A DNA stretch of 64,000 nucleotides from Ascarosepion bandense (GCA_037127315.1 JBBBDQ010000419.1:6431001-6495000), one strand, 5' to 3'; numbered from the stretch's first letter, positions 21,565-32,084 are shown. Translations and numbers: made by a program. The notes: generated by a model from the letters alone, not told the origin.

Positions 21565-21755
21565 CCAGTTACGTGCCAGACGTGATACTCGCTTGGGTGA
21601 TCATGTCTCGAAAGAAATATGACTGACTGGGCAGAAGGTTATCCCACAGTAGGTTGCCAATACTTTTTGTAGTAGACTAGTTGCCACCCAAAGCTATAGA
21701 ACCCAATCTCCAAAACTGGAGGGAAGAGGCGTATTAATACATCAATTGGTCAGAG
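21565..21755 (-). mobile_element. tRNA-derived SINE, 3' two-thirds
   Basis: Minus-strand body and end, with ggcaaccta, catatttctttcgagacatg and a cacgtctggcacgtaact end. The tRNA-like head is missing. Confidence 0.8.
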
Positions 21756-21861
21756 GAATTCATTAATAAAATAAATAAATAATAAATGAAGTTTGCAATC
21801 AAATCGATTGAGAAGTAGATTTAATTTATGTGAATCTCAGATTAAGAATAAGTGAGCATTT

Positions 21862-21968
21862 AATGGCTTAGGGAGTAGAGACTCCGACTGACACCAAATC
21901 GGTCGAGTTTCGATCCCGGCCAGAAGCGAGTGGATATGTCTAGCCACACTGATGAGCTGTAATACAGC
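21862..21968 (+). mobile_element. Second tRNA-derived SINE family
   Basis: A-box atggcttagggagtag, B-box gagtttcgatcccgg, tail cacactgatgagctgtaata. The SINE at 21969 is fused directly to its tail. Confidence 0.8.
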
Positions 21969-22270
21969 GAAACGGATGGATGTGCATTGCTCAGAACGAG
22001 AAATCGGGGAACCGAGTTCAAATTCCAGTTGAATTCATTGCATTCACTTACGCGCAAATACCCTTGGGAAAGGTATTAATCCGTCTCTTCCCTCCAGTTA
22101 TGGGTTAAATAATAGGACAGATGGGGTTCTATAGACTTGGAAGGCAACCAGTCTATCGCAGAAAGCAATGGCAACCTACTGCGGAATAATCTTCTGCGCA
22201 GTCAGTCATGTCTCTTTCGAGACATGATCGCCCAAGCGTGTATCACGTATGGCACTTAACTGACTGACTG
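21969..22270 (+). mobile_element. tRNA-derived SINE, near full length
   Basis: The head is shortened (ggatgtgcattgctcagaac), with cgagaaatcggggaaccgag and B-box agttcaaattcc. The complete body and the end catgtctctttcgagacatg and cacttaactgactgac follow. Confidence 0.9.
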
Positions 22271-22340
22271 AGCATTTAATTATATATTAATGCTCTATTT
22301 TTTGATTTTCAGCACGTTAATTACAAAGACCTCTTACTTT

Positions 22341-22602
22341 GCCATACTTGATACACGCTTTCGAGACATAACTGACTAGGCAGAAGATGTATGGTTACCA
22401 TTTATGCGGTAGACCGGTTTCCAACCACGGCTATAGAAATCAATCTGTCCTTCTATTCAACCCATAGCTAGAGGGGAAAGAGAAGGATTTATACCTTTCC
22501 CAAGTTTATTTTTGCGGAAGTGAATGAAACAAATTTAACTGGAATTCGAACTCGGCTCTCCAATTTCTCATTCCGAGCCGATATCCATTGCACCAAAATA
22601 TC
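22341..22602 (-). mobile_element. tRNA-derived SINE, near full length
   Basis: Minus strand with tggatatcggctcggaatga, gagttcgaattccag and a complete body. It lies head to head with the (TA)n tract at 22676. Confidence 0.88.
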
Positions 22603-22671
22603 TTTGAGAAATACAGTGATCCAGGTTTTTATGGCAAAATACAATTTTTGTTATATACATATATATTTTAT

Positions 22672-22675
<4 letters not shown>

Positions 22676-22739
<64 letters not shown>
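22676..22739 (+). repeat. (TA)n microsatellite
   Basis: About 31 TA units. Confidence 0.95.
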
Positions 22740-22742
<3 letters not shown>

Positions 22743-22930
22743 TTAACCAGTTATTGGTTATAATTAAATTAGAGCAGTATACAGTTGTATTAAGAAGTGC
22801 TCAACTCATATATAATGCAAAGCTTTTAAATATTTTAATTCGAAAGTCAGTCGATTACGCAACCTTGGTTCCTTTCGGTATCTTCAGGCGTTTTTATACC
22901 AATGTTTTTTTAAACCCACAATAGGACTTT
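22740..22930 (+). repeat. Dispersed repeat, partner of 50.76 kb
   Basis: It shares a (TA)n-aattatt start, ggttataattaaattaga and tatacagttgtat with 50757-50900. Its right part (cctttcggtatcttcaggcg) recurs in reverse complement near 47030-47070. Confidence 0.6.
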
Positions 22931-23074
22931 TCAGAACACAAAACTCGAACCTTAAAATAACTGGAAGTTCAAAACAAGAGCGGAGCCGATGAAGAATTGT
23001 TAACGCTTTCATCCAGGTTTGTATAACCCGAAAATATATTTTTTGATGTGTTTGCATTCGGACATTACTTCGGA

Positions 23075-23480
23075 CGTTTCATTTCGTAATTTTTCTCGTT
23101 CTTGAAATAATATTATGGCTAACTTCTCTTTATGGCACAATCTGTAGACATCACCACCGTTTTAGGGTCTGGCATCTTTTAATATGCTCCATGTTATAAC
23201 GGGGTCTTTGCCGTTTTTTCTTTTAGTTTTTACACGTGATTGGCTAGTTTGTACAGTTTTTAAGGCTTTCTAGCTTGAATGAAGATTTGTGATGATACCA
23301 ACGATTTTTGAAAATTTCCTTCAGTAGATTTTAGATACATTTTTTCTATTCATCTGTATCCTGTACTTCTGCTTTGCAAATAACTCCTGTTTACAAACTT
23401 CGTTAAGTGGGCATTTGATTTTATCTGTGCAGTAACATTTTTCAGAAACGATATTCTGCTGCACGTTATTTTCTTAAGTT
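23075..23480 (-). mobile_element. Penelope-like element, GIY-YIG region remnant
   Basis: The minus-strand translation reads CYCTDKIKCPLNEVCKQELF and later KNGKDPVITWSILKDARP with GGDVYRLCHKEK. This fits the cysteine-framed C-terminal endonuclease module known from Penelope-like and related retroelements (C.C..k..CPL..C; i.W.Il; krC.LC..EK). The central part that would hold the YIG residues is mutated, and several stops interrupt the frame. Only this domain remains; no adjacent reverse transcriptase was found. Confidence 0.65.
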
Positions 23481-23802
23481 TGTAAAACAGAAGAAGTTAT
23501 CTATTTTTGTTATTATTTAATTTGATTCAGATTCAGAAAGAGACGGCTGATATTTCTTCGACCCATTGGGATGAAGAAGGTTCTTGGAAAACGTAACCCC
23601 GACAAGGAAGTTAAATAGGCGAAGCCAGCTAGCAATTCACCTGGCGAGCTTTCTTTTAATAAAGAGGGAAACGCATAGTGGGAACCTTCGCAAAGAGAGG
23701 AAAATGGCTAAGAATTTGATTGAGTAATGAGTACGACACTCACTGAGTGCGCCAAACTTTAAGTTTTGAAGCTCAGATCTAAGCTGGGTTTAGTAAATCT
23801 CC

Positions 23803-23807
<5 letters not shown>

Positions 23808-23854
<47 letters not shown>
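23808..23854 (+). repeat. (TA)n microsatellite
   Basis: It ends precisely at the start of the next repeat element. Confidence 0.95.
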
Positions 23855-23856
<2 letters not shown>

Positions 23857-24509
23857 TAGCAGTATAGCCCAGCGTTGCTCGGGTGTAATGAAAGCTTTAA
23901 AACTAATCCATGATCCTGGAGTTCAGACTCGTTGGACCTTGGCACGAAAGACTAAAAAGCAATAGTTGTTTCCAGTTAAAGCGAAACCGTAGATTGAAAG
24001 AAAAATGAATGGATGTAAGTCAAATTTTGATTTCTTGGTATTGATATCAACATTTTTTTTCGTCGTAAAATGAATGTTGAAGGCTAAATAAGTCCTCTGA
24101 ATAAATGGTATCATGGCTAAGACAAAGAACTACAATTATACCTACTTAGAGCCAAACCCGAAGCAAAAACTAAAATAAAAGGCCTGAAAAAATACAGACA
24201 TACCCATCCCCCCCCACACAAACATCTTGCCTTTCATATATATATATATATATTATCGATTTTCTGCACTATTGTAAGAACTGCAACCTTGAAACTTCTG
24301 AATATCTTTTCTTATGTCTTTGTCTATGAGTGTATCAAATTTGATTAAAATCGGACCACTCCTTCTATAAACCGATTTTTTCGATTATCGATTTTCGATA
24401 TTTATCAGGGTACCTCGATACAAAACCTATCCATGAACACTCGCATACGCTTATAGTACAACTGTGTAAATTTTCAAGAAAATCGGTTCAGCCGTTTCGG
24501 AGTCTATAG

Positions 24510-24565
<56 letters not shown>

Positions 24566-24592
24566 AAGTTCCATTTATACATAAGTTTAGAT
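23855..24592 (+). mobile_element. ~740-bp interspersed repeat, copy 1
   Basis: It starts actagcagtatagcccagcg and ends tccatttatacataagttta. Inside are gtcaaattttgatttc, a short (TA)n, aagaaaatcggttcagccgt and a long (CA)n at 24511-24561. Copies 2 and 3, in the same orientation, are at 39166 and 45181. The head/tail style recalls widespread invertebrate non-autonomous repeats, but I cannot classify it. No long open frame. Confidence 0.85.
24511..24561 (+). repeat. (CA)n within 740-bp repeat
   Basis: About 25 CA units at the position where the other copies have a shorter, interrupted CA tract. Confidence 0.95.
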
Positions 24593-24727
24593 ATACGGGC
24601 TGCGATTCGTAAAATTCGCGTTATTTTACATTTTTCATTTTGCGCATGCACGTTCTTTATTTTCTGATTTTATCGCTGATACAGAATAGTAGGGTCAGTT
24701 GGGCAGCGTCTGTAAAAAAAAGAGCAC

Positions 24728-25313
24728 CATGACGAAATTCACTCCACCAGACATATGGAAACAGTATGCTGTACTACTTGGCATTCACGCCGGAAACACC
24801 GATACAGACATTTCAGAGTATATGGGTGTCAATTAGATGACAGTGCAAATGATATGAAAAGGTTTGGATGAGTTTAATGGTGATTACGAAGGTGTTTGGA
24901 GTGATCACTAGTACCTCCATTCATCTTTTCGCAGGGTCTCAGATTCATCAGAAAAGCCTGCACCAATTGCGTTGAGAAGATAGTTCTACCATGAGTTAAG
25001 AGAGTGGCTTCTGGAAAACTAAGTGTCTGACAACAGTATTCTGCACCACGCCCCACAAATATTCAGATAATTTCTGCGATTTCGTCACCCCTTATTCCCT
25101 AACTCTACAGACCACAAGCCGCTTGGTTATTATGCGTGTGACGTAGTTGAGCGAGAGACCAGCAAAACTCTTAGTAACACCAAAGATGAAATGAAAGGAA
25201 GAATTATGACAGCATTCCACAATTTAAACAAGGAGACTGTCCAGAAGAGATGCCTGAGATTCCGAAGTCGCTTAGAAGATGGAGTCGAAATCAATGGCAC
25301 TTTTATTGATTAA
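24728..25313 (+). pseudogene. Mariner-like transposase relic
   Basis: A DNA transposase remnant, which would cut and paste its element at TA sites if intact. The N-terminal part reads MTKFTPPDIWKQYAVLLGIH. After deletions and stops, the C-terminal part reads HKPLGYYACDVVERETSK, NTKDEMKGRIM and RCLRFRSRLEDGVEINGTFI. This matches the DYYVWG.VER..N / NTK.ELK..I / C..FR.RLE.V.E..G.FI pattern of mariner-type transposases as I remember it. The catalytic middle is largely unreadable, so the protein is dead. Confidence 0.75.
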
Positions 25314-25394
25314 ATTTACTCTTTAGCATTTCAAGATATTTTTGTGTAATTTTGGTAACTAAATTATCAGTGTTATTTTTATTGTTATCTAATT

Positions 25395-25765
25395 TAAACG
25401 GCAATTCATCCATCACACCTTATATATATATGTTTTTTCGTAATTTAGACAATTTATTCATCGCACCCTCTATATGTGTTAAAATATGCGCTTATTTAAT
25501 TTTTGCGTAATTTAGACAGTTTATCAATCACATATTTTTCATATGCTTAAAAGAGATGTTAGTGTTAATTTTCTTTTCACGTCTTTTACACGACAACTTA
25601 TCCATCGCACCCTCTATAACAGTCATCAGTTTTATTTTGATTTATTGCGTCATTTAGACGACAATTCATCCATCGCACCCTGTATATCTGTTAAAAAAAG
25701 ATGTCTGTAAATTTCAGTTTTGCGTCAATTAGACAACAATTTATCCTTTGCAATCTGTACATGTT
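25395..25765 (+). repeat. Iterated mariner-end-like units
   Basis: Five degenerate units of about 47-90 bp each carry a variant of gacaattcatccatcgcacc followed by ctctatat. The best ones are at ~25400, 25445, 25595 and 25657, with weaker ones at ~25517 and 25728. They follow the mariner relic and look like its 3' terminal region amplified in tandem. Confidence 0.65.
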
Positions 25766-26210
25766 TGTTTTACTATTTTTTTAAAATATGATTTCTGTTT
25801 TCATTGTAATCGTGAAAGGACAAACTACCTAAATTGCGATAAATTAATTATTAAAAATGTCCAAAGATCGTTTAAAGCATCCGGATTTCGGTAAGGGAAG
25901 AATTGTGAAGGCTGAAAAGCCCACCTTGAGTTTCATAGTCAGCAAAAGTGGTATATCTCCAAGAGTTTATATCAAATACGTCATACAGTTTGTTGTTTGT
26001 TCTTCAAAACCAGAAATTTATCAAGACTAAAATGAAGAGGAATCGAAATAGGCCTTTTAATATTTAATAGTCTCCATTTTAGGATTTGTTTTATTACGCA
26101 ATTATCCTTTTCGGTAAGGATAATTGGTTCGATACCACAGAACTACTTAATAAATTTGATAAAACGCAGGACATTGTTCTTCTTTAAGGATCCTTTACAA
26201 CCAAGACTTT
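25766..26210. other. No feature recognised
   Basis: AT-rich DNA; no gene or repeat supported. Confidence 0.4.
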
Positions 26211-26214
26211 GTCA

Positions 26215-26437
26215 GAAGAATACTATATTGACTGACTAACGTTCTACGTATAAGTATTTAAAAACCATCTTCTTTGCTTCATCTAAATAGTTTTCTGTTG
26301 CTTCGACTCTCTCTTTAACTGCTTCTCCGCTAATTCTCAGATATTTTGAACAAACACAAAATTACAACAAAACAAGACGAGCTATCCGTAAGCATAGTGA
26401 GAGGAACGAGAAAAATCAACTCCTGTATATTGTGGTG
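26215..26437 (+). repeat. Segment duplicated in inverse orientation at 15926-16162
   Basis: See the partner segment: near-identical over more than 200 bp, including ctctttaactgcttctccgc and caagacgagctatccgtaag. A main-family SINE begins at its right edge, as in the partner. Confidence 0.9.
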
Positions 26438-26702
26438 CAGTGGATATCGGCTTGGAACGAGAAATCGGAGAGTCTAGTTCGAATTCCAGTTGAATTCGTT
26501 GCATTCACTCAAGCGCAAATACCCTTTCAAAAGCTATCAGTTCGTCGCTTCTCTCTCCTTCTATCGGTTAAATAACATAACAGATCGGGTTCTAGAGCCT
26601 TGGTCGGCAACCAGTCTACCGCAGAAAGTAATCGCAACCGACTGCGCAAAAACTGACCTGAATTCGCCCAAATGCGTATCACGTATAGCAACTGACTGAC
26701 TG
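26428..26702 (+). mobile_element. tRNA-derived SINE, near full length
   Basis: The head is attgtggtgcagtggatatc, with cggcttggaacgagaaatcg and B-box agttcgaattccag. The body is complete and the end is shortened (caactgactgactg). Confidence 0.9.
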
Positions 26703-26719
26703 ATATTAAATTAATTGTC

Positions 26720-27415
26720 CAGACTCCTGAATGTTTCCTGGATAAACAGACACTCGAAGAAGATCAGTAGGCATAACAATAAAAATGAGGGCATTAGTTT
26801 AAATGTAAATAATGATAGTTCCTCATCCCCCCAAAATTAAAACAGACAGCAATCCTGGCTTAAATAATTACTTAATCGTAGAAAACTAGACTGAAATCGA
26901 GGTGTAAAATGAAACCAAAACAATCTTCTCGCATTAATAAATTAAAATTTGCCTGAAAGTTACCATCACGAGGCGTACAACAGCCGAAAAGTTTGCGAGA
27001 ATAACAACAAAGAAAAAAACATAAGTCCGGATGCAAATAAAGTAAATATTGATAACTCTCCATCACATTTCAATTTTAAACAGAAATTATTATTTGAAAT
27101 TATGAAATTGTTATAAATTTAAACTTATTTCAATTCATATAAATTTAAATGTTTGTTGAATATATTATCTGCACTTGAATCAAAAATTTAAATTTGTTAT
27201 ATGAGTGTGATAATGGGTTTCATCAACTCGTCTACCGAATAGCATTTCTTAATTTTGAACAGGAGTAGAGATTTATTCCTTGTTTCCTGTGTGGAATCTG
27301 GTTTCCGGTTCCTTCTAAAGCCTTTAATTATTTGTCTATATTTCTGAGATGAGGTATTGCATTAATAAGTATTATAAGTCGCCAAAATTCATACCCTAAT
27401 GTTCTCAAGATTAAA
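26720..27415. other. Mosaic of weak repeat pieces
   Basis: 26790-27070 contains two weak matches to the repeat family clearest at 27.7 kb (cgtacaacagccgaaa and taacaacaaaga). The rest is unrecognised AT-rich DNA. Confidence 0.4.
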
Positions 27416-27815
27416 AGCTTTGGTTGAATTCAGTGACTTGACCCAAAAATTGGGGAGTTCAATATCTGGCTAGAAAAAAGGCGAACAACAACTTAGATAG
27501 TAGAGTTAAAGGTAGATAACTGATACTGAGACATCTGGTAGAGGCATTGGCCGTGGATCTAGAACAATCTACCCCAGTGAACGAAGTAAAGGCTTCAGTT
27601 CGAAATTCCATTTCAACTGAAGAAGGACAGTAGTTAGCCTACAACGGCCGAAACTCCGTGAATATGGCAAAAAAAAAAAAAAAAAGCAGAGGACAATAAA
27701 GAGTTCAGTTCGAAATTCCAGCTCACATAAAGAAGGCTAGTGCGTAGCGTACAACGGCCCGAACGTTGTGAATATGGTAACAAAGATGAGGACAACAATC
27801 CGAACAATAATCATC
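27415..27815 (+). mobile_element. Third tRNA-like SINE family, tandem partial copies
   Basis: It contains A-box-like gcattggccgtggatct and B-box-like cttcagttcgaaattcca, then gaagaaggacagtagttagc, ctacaacggccgaaac and aacaaagatgaggacaa. The second half repeats (cagttcgaaattccagctca at 27708). Related copies lie at 32.1, 32.4, 37.7-38.0 and 40.0 kb. Confidence 0.6.
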
Positions 27816-27817
27816 TT

Positions 27818-27855
27818 CTTCTTCTTCTTCTTCTTCTTCTTCTTCTTCTTCTTCT
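27818..27855 (+). repeat. (CTT)n microsatellite
   Basis: About 12 CTT units. It is the 3' tail of the minus-strand RTE fragment that follows, comparable with the (GAA)n tail at 2620. Confidence 0.9.
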
Positions 27856-28185
27856 ATGTACCGTCTCCCTTCAGGACGTATGTGATCATGGCCTTCCACA
27901 TCTCCACACTCCTAGAGGCTCTTAACACATTTTCTCCTGCTATCCCACCAAAACCCCGCTCTGTCATCCATTTGCTCAAGCCCATCTAGTATTTTACGCG
28001 CTGCGTTTCTCTGTCTCTATTTCTTTCTATCTGACCTGTGAGTATCAGATTCTCTAAGCCCTCCTTACTCATTACATATCCCAGGAACTGTTTTTCCTGA
28101 TGTTAAGTATTAGTTTCCTTTTTGTTTTTATAATTTCCAAAACCTTCTCGTTACTCACATATAGGTCCAGGTTTCCTTAGCAAAG
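27850..28185 (-). mobile_element. RTE-like LINE 3' fragment
   Basis: Minus-strand region with agagtatctgatactcac-type words, ggatgggcttgagcaaatgg, agcggggttttggtgggata and ggccatgatcacatacgtcc. Coding is lost. Confidence 0.85.
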
Positions 28186-28189
28186 TGTA

Positions 28190-28840
28190 AATAGCATTTT
28201 CATTCCCTTTCATTACCGACGGTTTCTTGCGTATTAGTGGTGATTCTTACTCTATAACCCCCTACTTCAAGTGGGTATTGGACCTTCTACAGAGTGGATA
28301 CCATTGTAAATAGCTAATCGTTGAATGAGCTGAAATTGGCGCATAGGAACACACAAACCGTGTCAAATCTACAAACGAAATGAACAACAGTCAAAGGTTA
28401 AAGAACAAAGACCTGGACCGAGTGAGCAAAAAGGCTGGAATGAGTTATTGCCATATGGTTTACTCAGTTGTTATTCTGCAACTGAAGAAGAGGCGCACGA
28501 ACCATAATCACTGTGCAGCGGCTTCGACACAGATTCCAACAAGAGATAAGCGAGCATATAAACTGAGAAACTTGAAGGCGGCCTAATTAAAGAAAGAAAC
28601 TCGCTTTTGTTCCTTCTGTCTTTTTTTTCCCTTGCTATCACATCTCCTTTATCTGACAATGCTATTTCCCGTGTAAGTGAAGAGTTTCGCTTCACAAGTT
28701 AGTTCCATAATTCACTTAAAAATAAAGAAATTGAAATAACGCCAGGCATATACAGGCTGTGTAAAATCGAATGATATATCTTACTAGAAAAACCCTTGAA
28801 AAACACATGGTTTTCATATTTCAATTTTCTGGTGAATCTT
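28190..28840. other. No feature recognised
   Basis: Unique-looking DNA; no motif in either strand's open frames. Confidence 0.4.
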
Positions 28841-28849
28841 AATTTGACT

Positions 28850-29103
28850 GATTTCTTTTTTACGTCTTAGCAAACTTTTACAGGTTATTTAAAGCCAGAA
28901 AATATTTTTAGATGGTAATAATTATTTCGGAAATAATAATAATTTACTGATACAATCCCTACTAATTAACTCATAAGTGGAGGAGGAGACGTTTATTCAT
29001 ACATTTCCCAAGGATATTTTGCGTGTAAGTGAATATAACGAACCCGGCAGGAATTCGAACTCGGAGCTCCGATTTTCAAGTTCGAGCCGTTATTTAGTAC
29101 ACT
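28850..29103 (-). mobile_element. SINE fragment plus shared flank
   Basis: 28975-29103 is a minus-strand main-family SINE head and body. The adjoining 28850-28925 (acaggttatttaaagccag) is repeated next to a SINE in the same arrangement at 49255-49330, so the two loci share a larger mosaic. Confidence 0.7.
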
Positions 29104-29222
29104 GTCTATGGCTATATCGTGTTGAATGCACCGGTTCCCGTCCGATCACCGAAGTTAAGTAACATCGAGCCTGGTCAGTACTTAAATGGGTGAACATTTG
29201 GGAATACCAGGTGCTGTAAACG
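29104..29222 (+). rRNA. 5S rRNA-like sequence, left of inverted pair
   Basis: It starts gtctatggctatatcgtgtt and contains gtccgatcaccgaagttaag, cgagcctggtcagtactt and gggaataccaggtgctgtaa. It is closer to canonical metazoan 5S at the 5' end than the composite-SINE heads, but has substitutions in the control region (tgaacatttggg). It is followed by unrelated sequence, not by the tRNA SINE. Confidence 0.8.
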
Positions 29223-29419
29223 TAAGGACCAAGAATGATCCACAGGTCCTTCAAGTTTGGGGGTTGGGTGCAGGGCTAACAACCTTGTCCCGTAAAAAAC
29301 AGTTTGTTACAGAAACAGCAACAAAAAGTTGCTGCCCCATGCACCATCTGAGTGTGATGGATAAACATATTGCAACATATTGGATTCCTAAGCGGTTAAC
29401 CCATCTAGGTACTGACTAG
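29186..29419 (+). pseudogene. Possible LINE ORF start joined to 5S-like sequence
   Basis: An open frame reads through the 5S-like end into VLQVWGLGAGLTTLSRKKQF and VTETATK. Similar text precedes the endonuclease of some non-LTR elements in my memory, but no endonuclease motif follows here. It is stopped by the inverted 5S-like piece. Tentative. Confidence 0.35.
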
Positions 29420-29473
29420 GCTTAACTTAGGTGATCGAACGAGAACCAATGTTTAAACGAGATATGGCCGTAA
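29382..29473 (-). rRNA. 5S rRNA-like fragment, right of inverted pair
   Basis: The reverse complement reads ttacggccatatctcg, ttctcgttcgatcacc, cctagtcagtacctagatgg and ttaaccgcttaggaat. It lacks about 10 bases after ccgaag and the 3' end of 5S. It faces 29104-29222 across a ~160-bp spacer. Confidence 0.75.
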
Positions 29474-29536
29474 AGGAATCTTAACCATTAGGTTAATTAT
29501 TGCATAAGCTCATGGCGAGTTCTACGGCAATGACAG

Positions 29537-30085
29537 GATCCAGAGGAGAATCTGCAATGTAATCGATCCCGACCTGGCAGCTCGACTCCAGTCACTTTCG
29601 CACTGACGGGATGTGGTTTCCCTTTTGTCTCGTCCACAAATATTTTTACAGCTTCTGCTCTGACGAGCTTAGCTCCCTGGTGCCCCCTCTACACGAATTT
29701 ACTGGTGACAGTCAAAACAACCAAATGCTGTCCTCATTTCTACTCTAGCAGCTTCTTTTCTCGCACTTCTCACCTGTGGAATTCCCTTCTGTATACTTGC
29801 TTCCCTTACAGCTGCAATGTTTTTTAAATGCAACGTCACCCTTCTCTTATCCTTTCCCCCAACACCTTCTGTATCTTGTTCTCCCTTTTCACTCTACTCT
29901 CACATAACTCTCTTCACACCTATATTCATATCCTTCTCTTACCCATTCTCTGACACCCTCTGTAACCGGTTCTTCTTTCTCTTCCCTCTCCTCTTTTGTA
30001 ACTTTTCACTCTCTTCTTTTTTAGTCTCCCTGTGCATCAATGGCAGTACTGCCTTGCTTGTGGTGAAACGGTTATAAAAAAATAA
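29537..30085 (+). mobile_element. CR1/Jockey-like LINE 3' end
   Basis: Degenerate C-terminal ORF2 (aggagaatctgcaatgtaat, cttctgctctgacgagctta, cttctcacctgtggaattcc), a CT-rich 3' UTR, and the terminal cagtactgccttgcttgtgg followed by an A-rich tail. The dimeric SINE starts right after this tail. Confidence 0.85.
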
Positions 30086-30105
30086 AAAATAAAAATAAAT
30101 TAGAA

Positions 30106-30467
30106 ATTAGAGTAGATAGACTAAACTATCGCCCGGTTCACACTCCACCCACATCTATTGAACAGGTGAAGAGGCTCATCCCTTGTTTCCTGTTTAGGAT
30201 GCGGTTTCCGGTTTTCTCTTTTCCAATCTTTTCACTCTTTTCCTTATTTTTTATTTTTTTTTTCAATTGGAGTAGATAGACTAAACTATCGCCCGGTTCA
30301 CACTCCACCCACATCTATTGAACAGGTGAAGAGGCTCATCCCTTGTTTCCTGTTTAGGATGTGGTTTCCGGCTTTCTCTTTTCCATTCTTTTTACCCTTA
30401 CGTAGCCCCCTGCGCATCAGTGGCGTTACCGCCTTGCTCGGGGTGATATGATTAAAAAAAAAAAAAA
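30106..30467 (+). mobile_element. Dimeric SINE with LINE-like tail, locus 1
   Basis: Monomer 1 (30106-30235) runs from gtagatagactaaactatcg through cccggttcacactccaccc, ggctcatcccttgtttcctg and ttttctcttttccaatcttt, without the LINE-like tail. A T-rich linker (30238-30268) joins it to monomer 2 (30269-30467). Monomer 2 repeats the same text and adds tacgtagccccctgcgcatc, agtggcgttaccgccttgct and cggggtgatatgattaaaaa. The gttcacactcc word may be a remnant of a B box. The same monomer order and linker type are seen at 57425-57770. Confidence 0.88.
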
Positions 30468-30840
30468 TTCCCGTATCACTTCGTCAAATATTTGAGCTTC
30501 AGAAGTTTAACTAAATATTGCGATAACAATCATAAAAATGAATGCTGGTCATTATTTAAAGATACAAGAGAGTGCAAATGAAAAGATTTGAAATTGACAA
30601 CTTTTCCATTTTACTGAATTAAATGTTAAACACATCTATATTCCTTCCTTGCTTCCTTCCTTCTATTTTTCTTTTCTTACCTTCATTTTCTTACTGAAAC
30701 TAAGTAGCCTCTCTGATATGTCCTTTCAATGTTTTTACCCTACCAAAACGGAATAGTCCATTATTTATAAGGTAATGGCAGGGCGTAACGTACGAGAAAA
30801 CTAAGGAACTAAGTAACTGGCAGGCCGAATTATTGTGAGA
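30468..30840. other. No feature recognised
   Basis: AT-rich spacer with a short (TTCC) run near 30645. Confidence 0.4.
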
Positions 30841-30841
30841 A

Positions 30842-30950
30842 GTTTATTTTATAGCGTCAGTCTGTACATATTTTTTTATCGTATTTGTAAAATTATGTGT
30901 TCTTAATTTATTTCTTGAATGGGCATAACGTGTTTATTTTATAGCGTTCT

Positions 30951-30987
<37 letters not shown>

Positions 30988-31430
30988 TTTTTTAAAAATA
31001 TCATTGTTTAAATTCGTTTTCTTGGTTGAACGGAACGTGAATATTTTTAGTGTTACTGTAGATATACTTAGCACTTTTTTAATTCTGTGTTTTTTACTCA
31101 TTTCTTGGATGAACGTAATGTGTTTATTTTATAGCGTTCTTGTGTATATATTTATCATTTTTTAATTCTGTGTTTTTTACTCATTTCTTGGATGAACGTA
31201 ATGTGTTTATTTTATAGCGTTCTTGTGTATATATTTATCATTTTTTAATTCTGTGTTTTTTACTCATTTCTTGGATGAACGTAATGTGTTTATTTTATAG
31301 CGTTCTTGTGTATATATTTATCATTTTTTAATTCTGTGTTTTTTACTCATTTCTTGGATGAACGTAATGTGTTTATTTTATAGCGTTCTTGTGTATATAT
31401 TTATCATTTTTTAATTCTGTGTTCATTCTG
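30842..31430 (+). repeat. 83-bp tandem array
   Basis: Four consecutive units begin at 31081, 31164, 31247 and 31330, with a fifth partial at 31413. Spacing is exactly 83 bp and the units look identical (aattctgtgttttttactca, tttcttggatgaacgtaatg, tttattttatagcgttcttg). Two or three diverged units precede them from 30842, one with a (TA)n insertion at 30956-30985. Confidence 0.95.
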
Positions 31431-31547
31431 TTTCCATTGGTTGCGTGTATTCAATTCCGGATCGCTATTTACATGAGTATTAAAATTGGGTATATTCTAG
31501 TGTTTTAACTGCATACGAAATATTATCAATACTGGAAGTGAATATGA

Positions 31548-31966
31548 TTTTTGGTTGTTTTGTTTTTATGGCATATCAATCTCGGCGGGTCATTTATTGC
31601 CAACTACATTTTTATTTATTTATTGCTGATAATACCTTTTTCTTTCAACAATTTATTGCTGTTTTTATATAAGTTTCGTGTCTAGTAATACTTTTTTTCT
31701 TTTCGAGTATCAAGATTCATTGAGATTTATATTTAAGGGCAGGGTCCCCAAGTCCTACCCTTGTTATTTAACCCATAACTGGAGGGAAGGGACGGATTAA
31801 TACCTTTCCCATGAGTACCAGTGCTTAAGTGAACGCAAGGTATTCAACTAGAATTCGAACTCGGCTCACTGATTTCTCTTTCCGAGCTGATATCCACTGC
31901 ACCACAACGCACATACGTCACTAAATGCTTACAGCACCTGGTATTCTCAAGCGGTCAACCATCTGA
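31548..31966 (-). mobile_element. Composite 5S-tRNA SINE, 5'-truncated
   Basis: On the minus strand it keeps only the last ~40 nt of the 5S-like head (31926-31966). The tRNA head (gtggtgcagtggatatcagc), the SINE body and the unique tail ending in aaaacaaccaaaa follow. It is flanked by a perfect 14-bp target duplication, ggaagtgaatatga, at 31534-31547 and 31967-31980. Truncation at the 5' end with intact 3' end and target duplication is the usual mark of LINE-mediated retroposition. Confidence 0.92.
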
Positions 31967-32084
31967 GGAAGTGAATATGAATTACCAGACTATATCATCT
32001 GCATATTTGGTAATATTCTTTTGTAAAATCCAAACATTTGCAAATTAGGTTAGAAAAAGTACCTAAATTTACCTGGAATAATAC

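Noticed and set aside
31081..31430. CRISPR-like array
   Set aside because: The repeats are contiguous with no variable spacers, in a eukaryotic transposon-rich context; it is a plain tandem repeat.
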